Of a DNA stretch of 40,289 nucleotides, positions 26,217 through 36,745 are shown piece after piece (the first letter of the stretch is position 1; each line of letters starts with the position of its first letter). Source of the stretch: Gammaproteobacteria bacterium (GTDB lineage: Bacteria > Pseudomonadota > Gammaproteobacteria > Xanthomonadales > Xanthomonadaceae); the NCBI GenBank assembly GCA_025352045.1, contig JANXUD010000004.1:1-40289 (forward strand), in the 5' to 3' direction. The position numbers were made by a program, and so were the translations under genes. The notes under the pieces are model-generated. The model was not told where the DNA came from. It made no database searches and worked only from the letters and a program-made list of their open reading frames with translations.

Positions 26217-28343
26217 TCAGCGCTTGGCAACCTGCAGGACGCGGGGCGTCACGAAGACCAGCAACTCGGCCTTCGAGTGCGTCTTGTTGCGCTTCTTGAA
26301 CAGGTTTCCGAGCACCGGCACGTCGCCGACCCACGGCAGCTTGCTGATGTCCTGGCGGTTGCGGAACTCGTACACGCCGCCGATCACGACCGTATCGCCG
26401 CTATCCACCATGACGCCGGTGGTGACCGAGCGCTTGGTCAGCGAGGGAACGCCCAGCGTGAAGCCCTTGATGTCGTCCTTCTTCAGGTTGATCTGCATGA
26501 AGACGCGGCCATCGGTGGTGATGGTCGGGGTGACCTTCAGCTCGAGCAGGGCTTCCTTGAACGCCGGCGTGGCCAGGGCCTGGCCCGCACCCGCCGCCTG
26601 CGGCGTGGTGTAGCCGATCTCGTCGCCCTGGGTGATCGTCGCCTCGCGCTGGTTGGTGGTGATCACGCGCGGGTTGGACACCACTTCGCCGCGGCCCTCG
26701 GCCTCGAGCGCGGACAGCGACAGGTCGAGGTTCGAACTGGGCGACAGGATGCCGAAGTTGAAGGTGCCGCCGCCGGTCACCGGCAGGCTCAGGTCGAAGC
26801 CGTCGGTGGTGGTCTTGCTGCTGGTCGCGCTCGGGTTGTTGACGTTGTTGAAGCTGAACGTCGCGCCGATGTCGCGGGAGAAGGTTTCGTCGGCGATCAC
26901 GACGCGCGCTTCGATCATCACCTGGTCCACCGGGCGATCGAGGACCAGCAGCATGCGCTTGATCTCGTCGATCTTCTTGCGCGTGTCGTTGATCAGCAGG
27001 GTATTGGTGCGGGTGTCGGCGCTGATGCTGCCACGCGCGGACAGGAAGCCGCGGTTGCCGCCTGCACCGCCGCCGCCGCCCGCCGCACCGCCGCCGCCGC
27101 TGCCGCTGGCCTGGATGATGGTGATCAGGTCCTGCGCATTGCCGTAGTTGATCGGGATGTATTCGGTGACCAGCTCGCCGGAGTTCTCGAGGTTGATGCG
27201 GGCGTTGTTCTGCGCCAGCTCATAGGCCGACAGTTCGGCCTGCGGGGCGACCCAGACCACGTTGCCATCCCGGCGCTGGTCCAGGCCCTTGGCGCGCAGC
27301 AGGATCTCCAGCGCCTGGTCCCAGGGCACGTTGATCAGGCGCAGCGTGACGCTGCCCGAGACCGTGTCGGCGACCACGACGTTGAGGTTGGATTCCTCGG
27401 CGATCAGCTGCAGCACCGTGCGCACCGGCACGTCCTGGAAGTTGAAGGTCACCGGCTTGCCGGTGTAGCGACCCGTCGTGCCGCCAATCGTCGCCTGGCC
27501 GGCATTGCGCATCACGCCCGCCTGCGGGGAAGCCGCCGTGGCCGCCGTGCGCTTGGGCGAGATCTCGACCACGTACTCGTTGCCGGTCTGGTAGGCCATG
27601 CTGTCGTAGGCGCCGTTGGTGTTGATCACCAGGCGGGTGGAACCGGCATTGTTGCGCGGCTCGACGCTGACCACCGGGGTGGCGAAGTCGGTCACGTCCA
27701 ACCGGCGCCGCAGGGCTTCGGGGATGGAGGCGTTGGCCACGTCCACGATCACCTGCTTGCCGTCGTTGCGCATGTCCGGGGCGACGCCCGGGTTGTTGAA
27801 GCGGACGATCAGGCGGCCGGAGCCGTTGTCGCCGCGCCGGAAGTCGATGTTGGAGACGCTCGCCATGGCGGCCGAGCGCTTGGTCGGATCGGCACTCTGC
27901 GCCATCACCGCGCCAGCGGCCTGGACCGAGCCCGCATCCACCGTCACCACCAGCAGGTTTCCTGCGCTGCGGGTCACGTAGCCCGCGGGACGCAGCAGGT
28001 CGACCACGACCCGGGTCCGTCCGCCGGCTTCGACCGCGGAGACCGCGGAGGTCGCGCCACTGCCGATCACCACCCTGCGCTTGCTGAATGCGCTGGTGGT
28101 GTCGGGAAGGTCGATCGCGATCTTCGGGGGGCTGTCAGTGGTGAAGGCCTGGACCTCCCCCACTGGCTGCGCGAACTGCAGGGTGATGTCCACCTTGCCG
28201 CCGGGCGCCGCCGAGTAGCGGACGTCCTGCAGGACATTGTCGGCAAGCGCCTGGGCGCTGACCAGCATCAGGCCGAGGCCCACGGCGGTGTTGCGCAAGG
28301 TTCGTGTCGCCTTGCCCACGCCGGTCATCTTCGTTGCGGTCAT
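26217..28343 (-). CDS. pilQ: Type IV pilus secretin PilQ
   Basis: The outer-membrane secretin ring through which the type IV pilus leaves the cell. About 708 residues: signal peptide ending VSAQALA, then peptidoglycan-binding AMIN domains (about 35-260), the secretin N0/STN region (FNFQDVPVRTVLQLIAEESNLNVVV split around 300), a NolW/N1 domain with a Gly-rich loop (ASGSGGGGAAGGGGG), and the C-terminal secretin (VMIEARVVIADE, GRGEVVSNPRVITTNQ, VMVDSGDTVVIGGVYE, PWVGDVPVLGNLFKKR). The ATG at 28343 is preferred because GGGGGA precedes it and it gives a good signal sequence; an ATG at 28367 overlapping the pilP stop as ATGA is the alternative. Last gene of pilMNOPQ. Confidence 0.95.
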   Translation of the reverse strand: MTATKMTGVGKATRTLRNTAVGLGLMLVSAQALADNVLQDVRYSAAPGGKVDITLQFAQPVGEVQAFTTDSPPKIAIDLPDTTSAFSKRRVVIGSGATSAVSAVEAGGRTRVVVDLLRPAGYVTRSAGNLLVVTVDAGSVQAAGAVMAQSADPTKRSAAMASVSNIDFRRGDNGSGRLIVRFNNPGVAPDMRNDGKQVIVDVANASIPEALRRRLDVTDFATPVVSVEPRNNAGSTRLVINTNGAYDSMAYQTGNEYVVEISPKRTAATAASPQAGVMRNAGQATIGGTTGRYTGKPVTFNFQDVPVRTVLQLIAEESNLNVVVADTVSGSVTLRLINVPWDQALEILLRAKGLDQRRDGNVVWVAPQAELSAYELAQNNARINLENSGELVTEYIPINYGNAQDLITIIQASGSGGGGAAGGGGGAGGNRGFLSARGSISADTRTNTLLINDTRKKIDEIKRMLLVLDRPVDQVMIEARVVIADETFSRDIGATFSFNNVNNPSATSSKTTTDGFDLSLPVTGGGTFNFGILSPSSNLDLSLSALEAEGRGEVVSNPRVITTNQREATITQGDEIGYTTPQAAGAGQALATPAFKEALLELKVTPTITTDGRVFMQINLKKDDIKGFTLGVPSLTKRSVTTGVMVDSGDTVVIGGVYEFRNRQDISKLPWVGDVPVLGNLFKKRNKTHSKAELLVFVTPRVLQVAKR

Positions 28344-28363
28344 CGCGTTGTCCCCCGAATCAA

Positions 28364-28888
28364 TCATTTGTCATTGTCTGCAAGAGAGATCTTGGCCTGG
28401 CGTTCCAGCCAGCCGCCCGCCCCGTCCGGTACCAGTTCGACGAGCTCGATCCGGTCTTCGTAAACCGCAGTGATGCGGCCATCGTTCTGGCCCAGGTAGT
28501 TGCCGGGCCGCACGCGGTAAGTCACCCGGTCCGGTGCGAGCACCAGTCCAACCAGGCTGCCGCCCCCGCCGATCGTGCCGACCATGTTCATGCCGTCGAG
28601 CGGGAAGGCTTCCAGTGCTTCCTTGCGCCGGTTCGGATCGGGCCGCAGGCCGCTGCCCGAGTCGCGGTCCGGCGACGGGATGGCGAACGGGTCGCGCAGT
28701 CCCTCGGCCGAGTACTCGAACGTCTCGAACTGCTTCATCACCGGAAGCGGGTCGAGCGGGGGCGCGGGCCGCGCCTTGACCTCGGCAACCCACTCCTCGA
28801 TGTCCTTGGTGTCGCTCGTGCAGCCCGCCAGGCCGAAGCCGAGCACAGCCAGCATCACGCTGGCGCGGAAGGTGGAGGTCATGCGCAT
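28364..28888 (-). CDS. pilP: Type IV pilus lipoprotein PilP
   Basis: A 174-residue inner-membrane-anchored lipoprotein that links the PilN/PilO ring to the PilQ secretin. The lipobox LAGC follows a short signal (FRASVMLAVLGFGLAGC). After a disordered linker comes LRDPFAIP and the compact C-terminal domain with MVGTIGGGGSLVGLVLAPDRVTY split over about 100-125, then VRPGNYLGQNDGRITAVYED, all typical of PilP. The ATG at 28888 overlaps the pilO stop as TGATG with GGGAGG upstream; a GTG one codon earlier is possible. Four of the five operon junctions overlap, so expression is tightly coupled. Confidence 0.95.
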   Translation of the reverse strand: MRMTSTFRASVMLAVLGFGLAGCTSDTKDIEEWVAEVKARPAPPLDPLPVMKQFETFEYSAEGLRDPFAIPSPDRDSGSGLRPDPNRRKEALEAFPLDGMNMVGTIGGGGSLVGLVLAPDRVTYRVRPGNYLGQNDGRITAVYEDRIELVELVPDGAGGWLERQAKISLADNDK

Positions 28889-29529
28889 CACTTGCTCCCT
28901 CCCGGCGCAGGCGTGCCACCCTGGGCGGCGATCTCGTCGTCATCCAGGTAGCGATAGGTCTTGACCGTGCCCTGCAGCACCAGCAGCCCCGGCTTGCCGG
29001 CGCGCGGCGTGAGCGAAATGTTGTTCATGGTCATGATCACCACGCGCGGCAGCGAGGCCACGCCGCTGACGAAGGCGCCGAACTGGTGGTAGGTGCCGAC
29101 CATGCGCAGGTTGATCGGCTTCTCCGCGTAGAACTCCTTCGCGGTCTCCGGCCCCGGCTGGAACAGCTCGTTGCTGATGCCGGTGGCGAGCGCGGTCTGC
29201 GACACGTCGACGATCAGGTCGGGCATCTCGTTCTTGCTCGGCAACTGGCGCAGCATCTGCTGCAGCATCAATTCCATCTGCGCGAGCTGCTGCTTGAGCG
29301 GCTCGAGGTTGGCGGCGCGACCTTGCTTGTCGGCGAACTCCGTCTTCAGGGTTTCCTGGGTGGCGACCAGGCCCTCGAGCTCGGTCTTGCGGTCGGCCAC
29401 GAAGAAGTACCAGGCCAGCCCAATGATGAACAGGCCGGTGATCACGCAGGCCGCGATCTTTACCGGCAGCGGCCAGGACCCCGGGTTGCTGGTGTCGAGG
29501 TTGCGGAGGTCCATCCCTTTCTTGCTCAT
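28888..29529 (-). CDS. pilO: Type IV pilus inner-membrane protein PilO
   Basis: A 213-residue bitopic protein of the pilus alignment complex, forming heterodimers with PilN. It has a short cytoplasmic end, one membrane helix (about 24-45, KIAACVITGLFIIGLAWYFF), a coiled coil (RKTELEGLVATQETLKTEF onward, to about 95) and a ferredoxin-like periplasmic domain (INLRMVGTYHQFGAFVSGVA, VVIMTMNNISLTP). The tail is Gly/Pro-rich. The start overlaps the pilN stop as ATGA. Confidence 0.95.
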   Translation of the reverse strand: MSKKGMDLRNLDTSNPGSWPLPVKIAACVITGLFIIGLAWYFFVADRKTELEGLVATQETLKTEFADKQGRAANLEPLKQQLAQMELMLQQMLRQLPSKNEMPDLIVDVSQTALATGISNELFQPGPETAKEFYAEKPINLRMVGTYHQFGAFVSGVASLPRVVIMTMNNISLTPRAGKPGLLVLQGTVKTYRYLDDDEIAAQGGTPAPGGSK

Positions 29530-30325
29530 GGCTTGCCTCCCGTGGCGCCGGCCGGGGTGGTCGCGGGCGGGGTCGCGCTGGCTGGAGCCGGGGCGGGGGT
29601 CGTGGCAGGTGCTGCCGTGGGCGCCGCAGCCGGCACCGTGGCGGGCACCGTCGCCGGCGCGGCGCGGGCGACGCTGGCAGCGGTGGCCGGCGCGCCGGCA
29701 TTAGTGGGGAGCGGCGCGGTCGGCATCGGCGCCACCGGCACGGCCGGAGCGGCGCCACGCGGGGCGGCGGGCGCGTTGGGATCGTTCGGATTCTTCAGCG
29801 TGACCTTCAGCGAGAAGGCATTCGGCAGGCCCGGGTCGGCGCCGGTCAACTCGATGACGGACAGGTCCGGATTGCCCATCCAGCCCGACGCATCCAGGTT
29901 GCGCATGTACGTGCTGACGCGCGCATTGGACTGCGCCCGGCCCAGGATGGTCATCTCGGCGCCGTTCTGGGCGACGGACTGGATCTGGGTGCCGTCGGAG
30001 ATCGTGCGCGCCAGTTCGTCGAACAAGTGCACCATCTGCGAACGGCTGGCCTGCAGTTCCTCGATGACCTGCTTGCGCTTGAGCAGGCCGGCCTTCTTCT
30101 TGTCCAGCTCGGCGATTTCGACGATCTGCTTGTCGAGCGAGGCGATCTGGTCGGTGAGGTACTTGTTGCGGGCTTCCTGCGCCGAGATCCGGGCGTTGTA
30201 GGAAAGCACGATCAGCAGGCTGATCAGCACGGCGGCGGCAGCCGCCACGCCGAGCATGGTCATGAATTCCTTCTGGCGCAGCTTGCGACGCTCGGCCCGC
30301 CAGGGCAAGAGGTTGATCTTGGCCA

Positions 30326-30326
<1 letters not shown>
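29526..30326 (-). CDS. pilN: Type IV pilus inner-membrane protein PilN with long Ala/Pro tail
   Basis: A 266-residue partner of PilO and PilM. The N-terminal INLLPWR (residues 4-10) is the PilM-binding motif. A membrane helix lies at about 25-45 (LGVAAAAAVLISLLIVLS), then a coiled coil (SAQEARNKYLTDQIASLDKQ onward) and a small periplasmic domain ending near LKVTLKNPNDPN. From about residue 180 the protein is a low-complexity Ala/Pro/Thr tail of roughly 85 residues, longer than I expect for PilN. The start overlaps the pilM stop as TGATG. The tail stays in frame and ends at a stop overlapping pilO, so it is not a frameshift product. Confidence 0.94.
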
Positions 30327-31408
<1,082 letters not shown>

Positions 31409-31433
31409 TTACACGCTATTCGTGCGCCGTTAC

Positions 31434-31474
31434 ATTAATAACGAATTTTTCCCAAATGGCAATGCCCCCTGCCA
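31434..31474 (-). promoter_or_regulatory. Candidate pilM operon promoter with a TGGCA-N8-TGCCA dyad
   Basis: On the minus strand TTGCCA (31462-31457) and ATTAAT (31439-31434) are 17 bp apart and would start a leader of about 43 nt. The -35 overlaps an inverted repeat TGGCA-N8-TGCCA (31457-31474), a possible regulator site. The AT-rich patch here stands out from the surrounding GC-rich DNA, as expected of a promoter. Confidence 0.5.
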
Positions 31475-31576
31475 CATTTCCGGTCCCGGGTCTCGAATTG
31501 CCACCCCAGTTCACAGCTTGGGGCTCCGGAGTCGACGCCAATCGGCCCCGCGCCGCGTGCCCGGACTCCCACGTTC

Positions 31577-31582
31577 TATACT
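31577..31582 (+). promoter_or_regulatory. Candidate -10 hexamer for mrcA
   Basis: TATACT lies 39 bp before the mrcA start codon. A matching -35 is not convincing, so this is only a candidate. Confidence 0.35.
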
Positions 31583-31621
31583 CCCGGTCCCGCTTGAAGT
31601 AAACGAGGAAGAAGGCCCGGG

Positions 31622-34084
31622 ATGGCCCAGATCAAACGCTGGATGCGGCGCCTGGCCGTCTTCGCCGCCATCGGCCTCGGCCTTGGCCTGTTGGCCCTGG
31701 TCATCACGTATTGGCTGGTCGCGCCGCGCCTGCCGGACGTGCAGGAGCTGCGCCATGTCGCCCTGCAGGTGCCGCTGTCGGTCTATTCCCGGGACGGCAA
31801 GCTGATCGCCCAGTTCGGCGAAACGCGGCGCTACCCGGTCAAGGTGGCCGCGGTGCCGGTGTACGTGCGGCAGGCCTTCATCGCCATCGAGGACGCCCGC
31901 TTCTACCACCACCAGGGCCTGGATTTCCGCGGAATCTCCCGCGCGGTCTGGCTGCTCGCAACCACCAGCGACCAGCGCGTCCCGGGCGGCAGCACCATCA
32001 CCCAGCAGGTGGCCAAGAACTACTACCTGAGCTCGGAATACAGCTACAGCCGCAAGCTGATGGAAATGGCGCTGGCGCTGAAGATGGAGCGGGAGCTGAG
32101 CAAGGACGAGATCCTGGAGCTCTACCTCAACAAGATCTTCTTCGGCAACCGCGCCTATGGCGTGGCCGCCGCGGCCGAGTACTACTACGGCAAGCCGCTC
32201 GACCAGCTGAGCCTGGCCGAGGCCGCAACCCTTGCGGCGATACCAAAATTCCCCTCCTCCGCCAATCCGATCATCAACCCGCAACGCAACCTGCAGCGGC
32301 GCAACTACGTGCTGCAGCGGATGCGCGAAGTCGGTTTCATCACCCCCGCGCAGGAGCAGGCCGCGCGGGTCGAGCCGGCGCACGCCAGCCCGCACCAGCC
32401 GCGGCTCGAACTGGATGCGCCCTACGTGGCCGAAATGGTCCGCTCCGCCATGCAGGAACGCTACGGTGCCGAGGCAGAGACCAGCGGCTTCCGCGTCTAC
32501 ACGACCGTGCGCAGCGCCGACCAGGTCGCCGCCAACCGGGCCGTGCGCGACGGCCTGGTCGAATACGACCGCCGCCACGGCTGGCGCGGCGCCGAGGCCC
32601 AGCTGGAGCTCGGCGCGGGCGAAGACGAGGCCGCGTTTCGGGCCCGGGTGCGCAAGGCCCTGTTCGTGACCGGCATGCCCGCCGCCCTGGTCATCTCGGC
32701 AGCTGGCAACCAGGCCACCGTCGTGATGGCTGCCGGCCCCGTGATCAGCCTGGACGCCAAATCCACGGCCTGGACCGGCAAGTCACCCGGGGCCCTGCTC
32801 AAGCGGGGCGACCTGGTGCGGCTGATCCCGGGCGCCACGCCCGGCAGCTTCGAAGTCGCCCAGTTGCCCAAGGCCGAGGCCGCCCTGGTGTCCCTGCAGC
32901 CCGAGGACGGCGCCCTGCGCGCCCTGGTCGGCGGCATGAGCTTCTCGCGCAGCAATTTCAACCGCGCCACCCAGGCCCAGCGCCAGCCCGGTTCCAGCTT
33001 CAAGCCCTTCCTGTATTCGGCGGCCATGGAGCGTGGCTACACGCCGGCGTCGATCGTGCTGGACGCGCCGGTGGTGTTCCGCGACCGGGTCGGCCATGTC
33101 TGGCGGCCGCAGAACGACAACGGCAAGTTCAGCGGGCCGATGCGCATGCGCGAGGCGCTCGTGCAGTCGCGGAACCTGGTATCGGTACGACTCCTCGACG
33201 CCATCGGCGTGGACTTCGCGCGCAAGTACATCACCCAATTCGGCTTCAAGCTCGAGAGCCTGCCGGCCAACCTGTCGATGTCGCTGGGCACTGCCTCGCT
33301 GACGCCGATGTCGGTCGCGCGCGGCTACACCGTGTTCGCCAACGGCGGCTTCCTTGTGGATCCCTACTTCATCGACAAGGTGGTGGACCGCAACGGGGTG
33401 GTGATCGCCTCCACGCACCCGGCGCGCGCCTGCCGGCTCTGCCCGCAGCGGATCAACTCCGAGACGCGGGCGGCCGTCGTTGTGGACGACTTCGATTTCA
33501 GCGCCGGTGGTCCCAGCACCGCCGCGCCCGGCGCCACCGCCCAGGCCGACGCGGGCGGCGACGCCATCGGCCCGCCGCCCCTGGCGCTGGCCCCGCGCGC
33601 CATCGACGAGCGCACGGCCTTCCAGGCCAGCTCGATGATGCGCGACGTGGTCCTGCGCGGCACGGCCACCGCGGCCCTGGTGCTGGAGCGCGCCGACATC
33701 GGCGGCAAGACCGGTTCGACCAATGACCACCGCGATGCCTGGTTCTCCGGCTTCGGCGGCGACCTGGTGACCACGGTCTGGGTGGGCCGCGACCACTTCG
33801 AGTCGCTCGGCTACAAGGAATACGGCGGCAAGGCCGCCTTGCCGATCTGGATCAGCTACATGGGCGCCGCGCTCAAGGGCGTGCCCCTGAAGGACGATTC
33901 GCCGCCCAACGGCATCGTCGTGGTGTCGATCAACCGCAACACCGGCGGCCTGGTGCCGGATGGGACGCCGGGCGCGCTGACCGAATACTTCAAGACCGAG
34001 GACTACGACCGCGTCGTCGCGCAGGGCTACAACCCCCAGGACATGGCCGAGCCCACGGACGACCAGGCCTTCGACATCTTCTGA
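31622..34084 (+). CDS. mrcA: Penicillin-binding protein 1A (bifunctional peptidoglycan synthase)
   Basis: An 820-residue class A PBP. A membrane helix (about 11-33) is followed by the GT51 glycosyltransferase domain with catalytic E90 in AIEDARFYHHQGLD and GGSTITQQVAKNYYL, which polymerises glycan from lipid II. An OB-like insert precedes the transpeptidase, which has S458-S-F-K461, S516-R-N518 and K696-T-G as its three penicillin-fold motifs. A CxxC pair (CRLC, about 604-607) lies in the region after the second motif, as in other proteobacterial PBP1A proteins. The ATG at 31622 is preceded by GAGGAAGAAGG. Divergent from pilMNOPQ, an arrangement conserved in Pseudomonas and Xanthomonas. Confidence 0.96.
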   Translation: MAQIKRWMRRLAVFAAIGLGLGLLALVITYWLVAPRLPDVQELRHVALQVPLSVYSRDGKLIAQFGETRRYPVKVAAVPVYVRQAFIAIEDARFYHHQGLDFRGISRAVWLLATTSDQRVPGGSTITQQVAKNYYLSSEYSYSRKLMEMALALKMERELSKDEILELYLNKIFFGNRAYGVAAAAEYYYGKPLDQLSLAEAATLAAIPKFPSSANPIINPQRNLQRRNYVLQRMREVGFITPAQEQAARVEPAHASPHQPRLELDAPYVAEMVRSAMQERYGAEAETSGFRVYTTVRSADQVAANRAVRDGLVEYDRRHGWRGAEAQLELGAGEDEAAFRARVRKALFVTGMPAALVISAAGNQATVVMAAGPVISLDAKSTAWTGKSPGALLKRGDLVRLIPGATPGSFEVAQLPKAEAALVSLQPEDGALRALVGGMSFSRSNFNRATQAQRQPGSSFKPFLYSAAMERGYTPASIVLDAPVVFRDRVGHVWRPQNDNGKFSGPMRMREALVQSRNLVSVRLLDAIGVDFARKYITQFGFKLESLPANLSMSLGTASLTPMSVARGYTVFANGGFLVDPYFIDKVVDRNGVVIASTHPARACRLCPQRINSETRAAVVVDDFDFSAGGPSTAAPGATAQADAGGDAIGPPPLALAPRAIDERTAFQASSMMRDVVLRGTATAALVLERADIGGKTGSTNDHRDAWFSGFGGDLVTTVWVGRDHFESLGYKEYGGKAALPIWISYMGAALKGVPLKDDSPPNGIVVVSINRNTGGLVPDGTPGALTEYFKTEDYDRVVAQGYNPQDMAEPTDDQAFDIF

Positions 34085-34102
34085 CCGCAGCGGAGCCGTG
34101 CG

Positions 34103-34726
34103 ATGCCGCGCAACGGTCCCCCCGAGGCGTCGCGAATGCGGGAGCGACGCCAGCGCATCGCCTGCGAGGCGGCGCGCCTGATGGCGCTGGGCGAACCCGA
34201 CCTCGAACTCGCCCGCCGCCGTGCGGCGCACCAGCTGGGCGAACAGGCGCGCGATGCGCTGCCCGATGCCGCCCAGGTCATGGAGGAATTGCGCCTGCGC
34301 CTGCGCCTGTTCCGCGGCCCCGCCCAGGCGGCCGCCCTGCGCCGATTGCGCGACTCGGCAGTGGAAGCGATGCAGTTCCTGCAGGCATTCGAACCGCGCC
34401 TGGTGGGATCGGTGCTCGAGGGCACTGCGGACGAAGGATCCGCCGTGTGCTTGCACCTGTTCGCGGAGGAGCCGGAGGCCTTGCCGCGTTTCCTGGCGGA
34501 CAAGGCGATTCCCGCGCACGCGATCGAGCGCCGACTGCGCATGCCAGGTGGCGTGTCGGTGCGAGTGCCGGCGTGGACGTTCAAGGCGGGCGGCGTGGAC
34601 GTGGAGCTGGTGTCGCTGCCCATGGCCTTGCTGCGGACGAAACTGCCCGGGCACGACCCCGGGGTCGCCATGGAGCGCGCGGGGTTGCAGGCCGTGCGGG
34701 ATCTATTGGGGGGCGACGCGTCCTGA
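34103..34726 (+). CDS. Unrecognised small protein, possible degenerate nucleotidyltransferase fold
   Basis: A 207-residue, Arg- and Leu-rich soluble protein that I cannot place in a named family. The N-terminal ~90 residues look helical (RERRQRIACEAARLMALGEP, then LRLRLRLFRG). The middle reads LVGSVLEGTADEGSAVCLHLF, which has the spacing of the nucleotidyltransferase motif GSxxxG...SDxDL but with Ser-Ala-Val in place of the metal aspartates. The C-terminal half is VELVSLPMALLRTKLPG. It begins 18 bp after mrcA with GGAG 7-9 bp upstream, so the two are probably co-transcribed. It ends convergent to gltA. Confidence 0.72.
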   Translation: MPRNGPPEASRMRERRQRIACEAARLMALGEPDLELARRRAAHQLGEQARDALPDAAQVMEELRLRLRLFRGPAQAAALRRLRDSAVEAMQFLQAFEPRLVGSVLEGTADEGSAVCLHLFAEEPEALPRFLADKAIPAHAIERRLRMPGGVSVRVPAWTFKAGGVDVELVSLPMALLRTKLPGHDPGVAMERAGLQAVRDLLGGDAS

Positions 34727-34731
34727 CGCGC

Positions 34732-34760
34732 GGTCGGGTCCGGCAGGGCCGGACCTGACC
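34732..34760. terminator. Strong hairpin between convergent genes
   Basis: A 13-bp stem with one G-U pair closes a 3-nt loop, about 5 bp after the small unknown gene and 27 bp after gltA on the other strand. It could stop transcription from both sides, although neither strand shows a T tract. Confidence 0.55.
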
Positions 34761-34787
34761 CCCGACGGAGCTGACGCCGGCCTCGGT

Positions 34788-36110
<1,323 letters not shown>

Positions 36111-36329
36111 GACGGATTCCTTCGTTGCGATTCCTGCGCTTGCGCCCGCGCGAGGCGGGCCTCCGGCGGCACGCGCCGAGGGCGCGGGCCAAGCGCGAAG
36201 TATCGCATGGGGCGCGCGGCCGGGCATTGGACCAACGACGCGAAATCGGCGCCACGAAGCTATCGGTTTAGAGCGAAAGCTCGGGATTCCCTCGCATCGC
36301 GCGGCCCCGCATGGCCTCCCCGCAAACGA

Positions 36330-36353
36330 CGACGGCCGCTTTCGCGGCCGTCG
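36330..36353 (-). terminator. Hairpin terminator after rpmE2
   Basis: A perfect 10-bp stem (CGACGGCCGC / GCGGCCGTCG) with a 4-nt loop lies about 30 bp beyond the rpmE2 stop. On the minus strand it is followed by GTCGTTTG, a weak T tract. It would separate rpmE2 from gltA; positions 36111-36329 hold no other feature I can support. Confidence 0.6.
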
Positions 36354-36383
36354 GTCGAAGCAGGGCCGCTGGCCCGGCGCGGA

Positions 36384-36650
36384 TTACTCCGCGGCGGCGG
36401 CGGGCTTGGCGGCGCCGTAGCGCTTGCGGAACTTGTCCACGCGACCGCTGGTGTCCATCAGCTTCTGCTTGCCCGTGTAGAACGGGTGCGAGGCGGAGGA
36501 CACTTCGATCTTGACCAGGGGATATTCCTTGCCGTCCTCCCACTTGATCGTTTCCTTGCTGCCCAGGGTCGAGCGGGTCAGGAAGGAGAAATCGGAGGTG
36601 ACGTCCTGGAACACGACGTCGTTGTACTTGGGGTGGGCATCGGCTTTCAT
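36384..36650 (-). CDS. rpmE2: Ribosomal protein L31 type B (zinc-free)
   Basis: An 88-residue large-subunit ribosomal protein. It matches L31 type [12 protein letters not shown], the longer loop [37 protein letters not shown]-like [17 protein letters not shown], and [11 protein letters not shown]. It has none of the zinc-binding cysteines of the type A protein, so it is the form able to work without zinc. In several bacteria such paralogues are derepressed by zinc starvation through Zur; no Zur box is obvious here. A short Ala/Pro tail ends it. The start at 36650 gives the standard N-terminus with AGGA upstream. It has its own promoter (TACAAT) and terminator. Confidence 0.95.
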   Translation of the reverse strand: MKADAHPKYNDVVFQDVTSDFSFLTRSTLGSKETIKWEDGKEYPLVKIEVSSASHPFYTGKQKLMDTSGRVDKFRKRYGAAKPAAAAE

Positions 36651-36700
36651 GGGGAATCCTGCGGTATGACAGCTGGGGTGTTGCGGCGGAAAAGACACCC

Positions 36701-36730
36701 ATTGTAGCCGTCAGGCCCCGACTCACGCAA
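36701..36730 (-). promoter_or_regulatory. rpmE2 promoter
   Basis: TACAAT (36706-36701) on the minus strand fits a -10 hexamer. TTGCGT (36730-36725) may be the -35, with an 18-bp spacer. The leader would be about 44 nt. Confidence 0.6.
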
Positions 36731-36745
36731 CTCGCCAGGCCCGCG

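Noticed and set aside
31459-31474. A sigma-54 (-24/-12) promoter for pilM, TGGCAG...TTGC
   Set aside because: The GG to GC spacing is one base too long for sigma-54; the sigma-70-like reading fits better.
32783-34654. A 623-codon minus-strand frame under mrcA
   Set aside because: Antisense shadow of an unmistakable PBP1A gene; composition is His/Gly/Arg-rich and there is no domain.
36111-36329. A promoter or small gene upstream of gltA
   Set aside because: A GATACT hexamer is visible but no -35 at a workable distance, and no frame has coding features.
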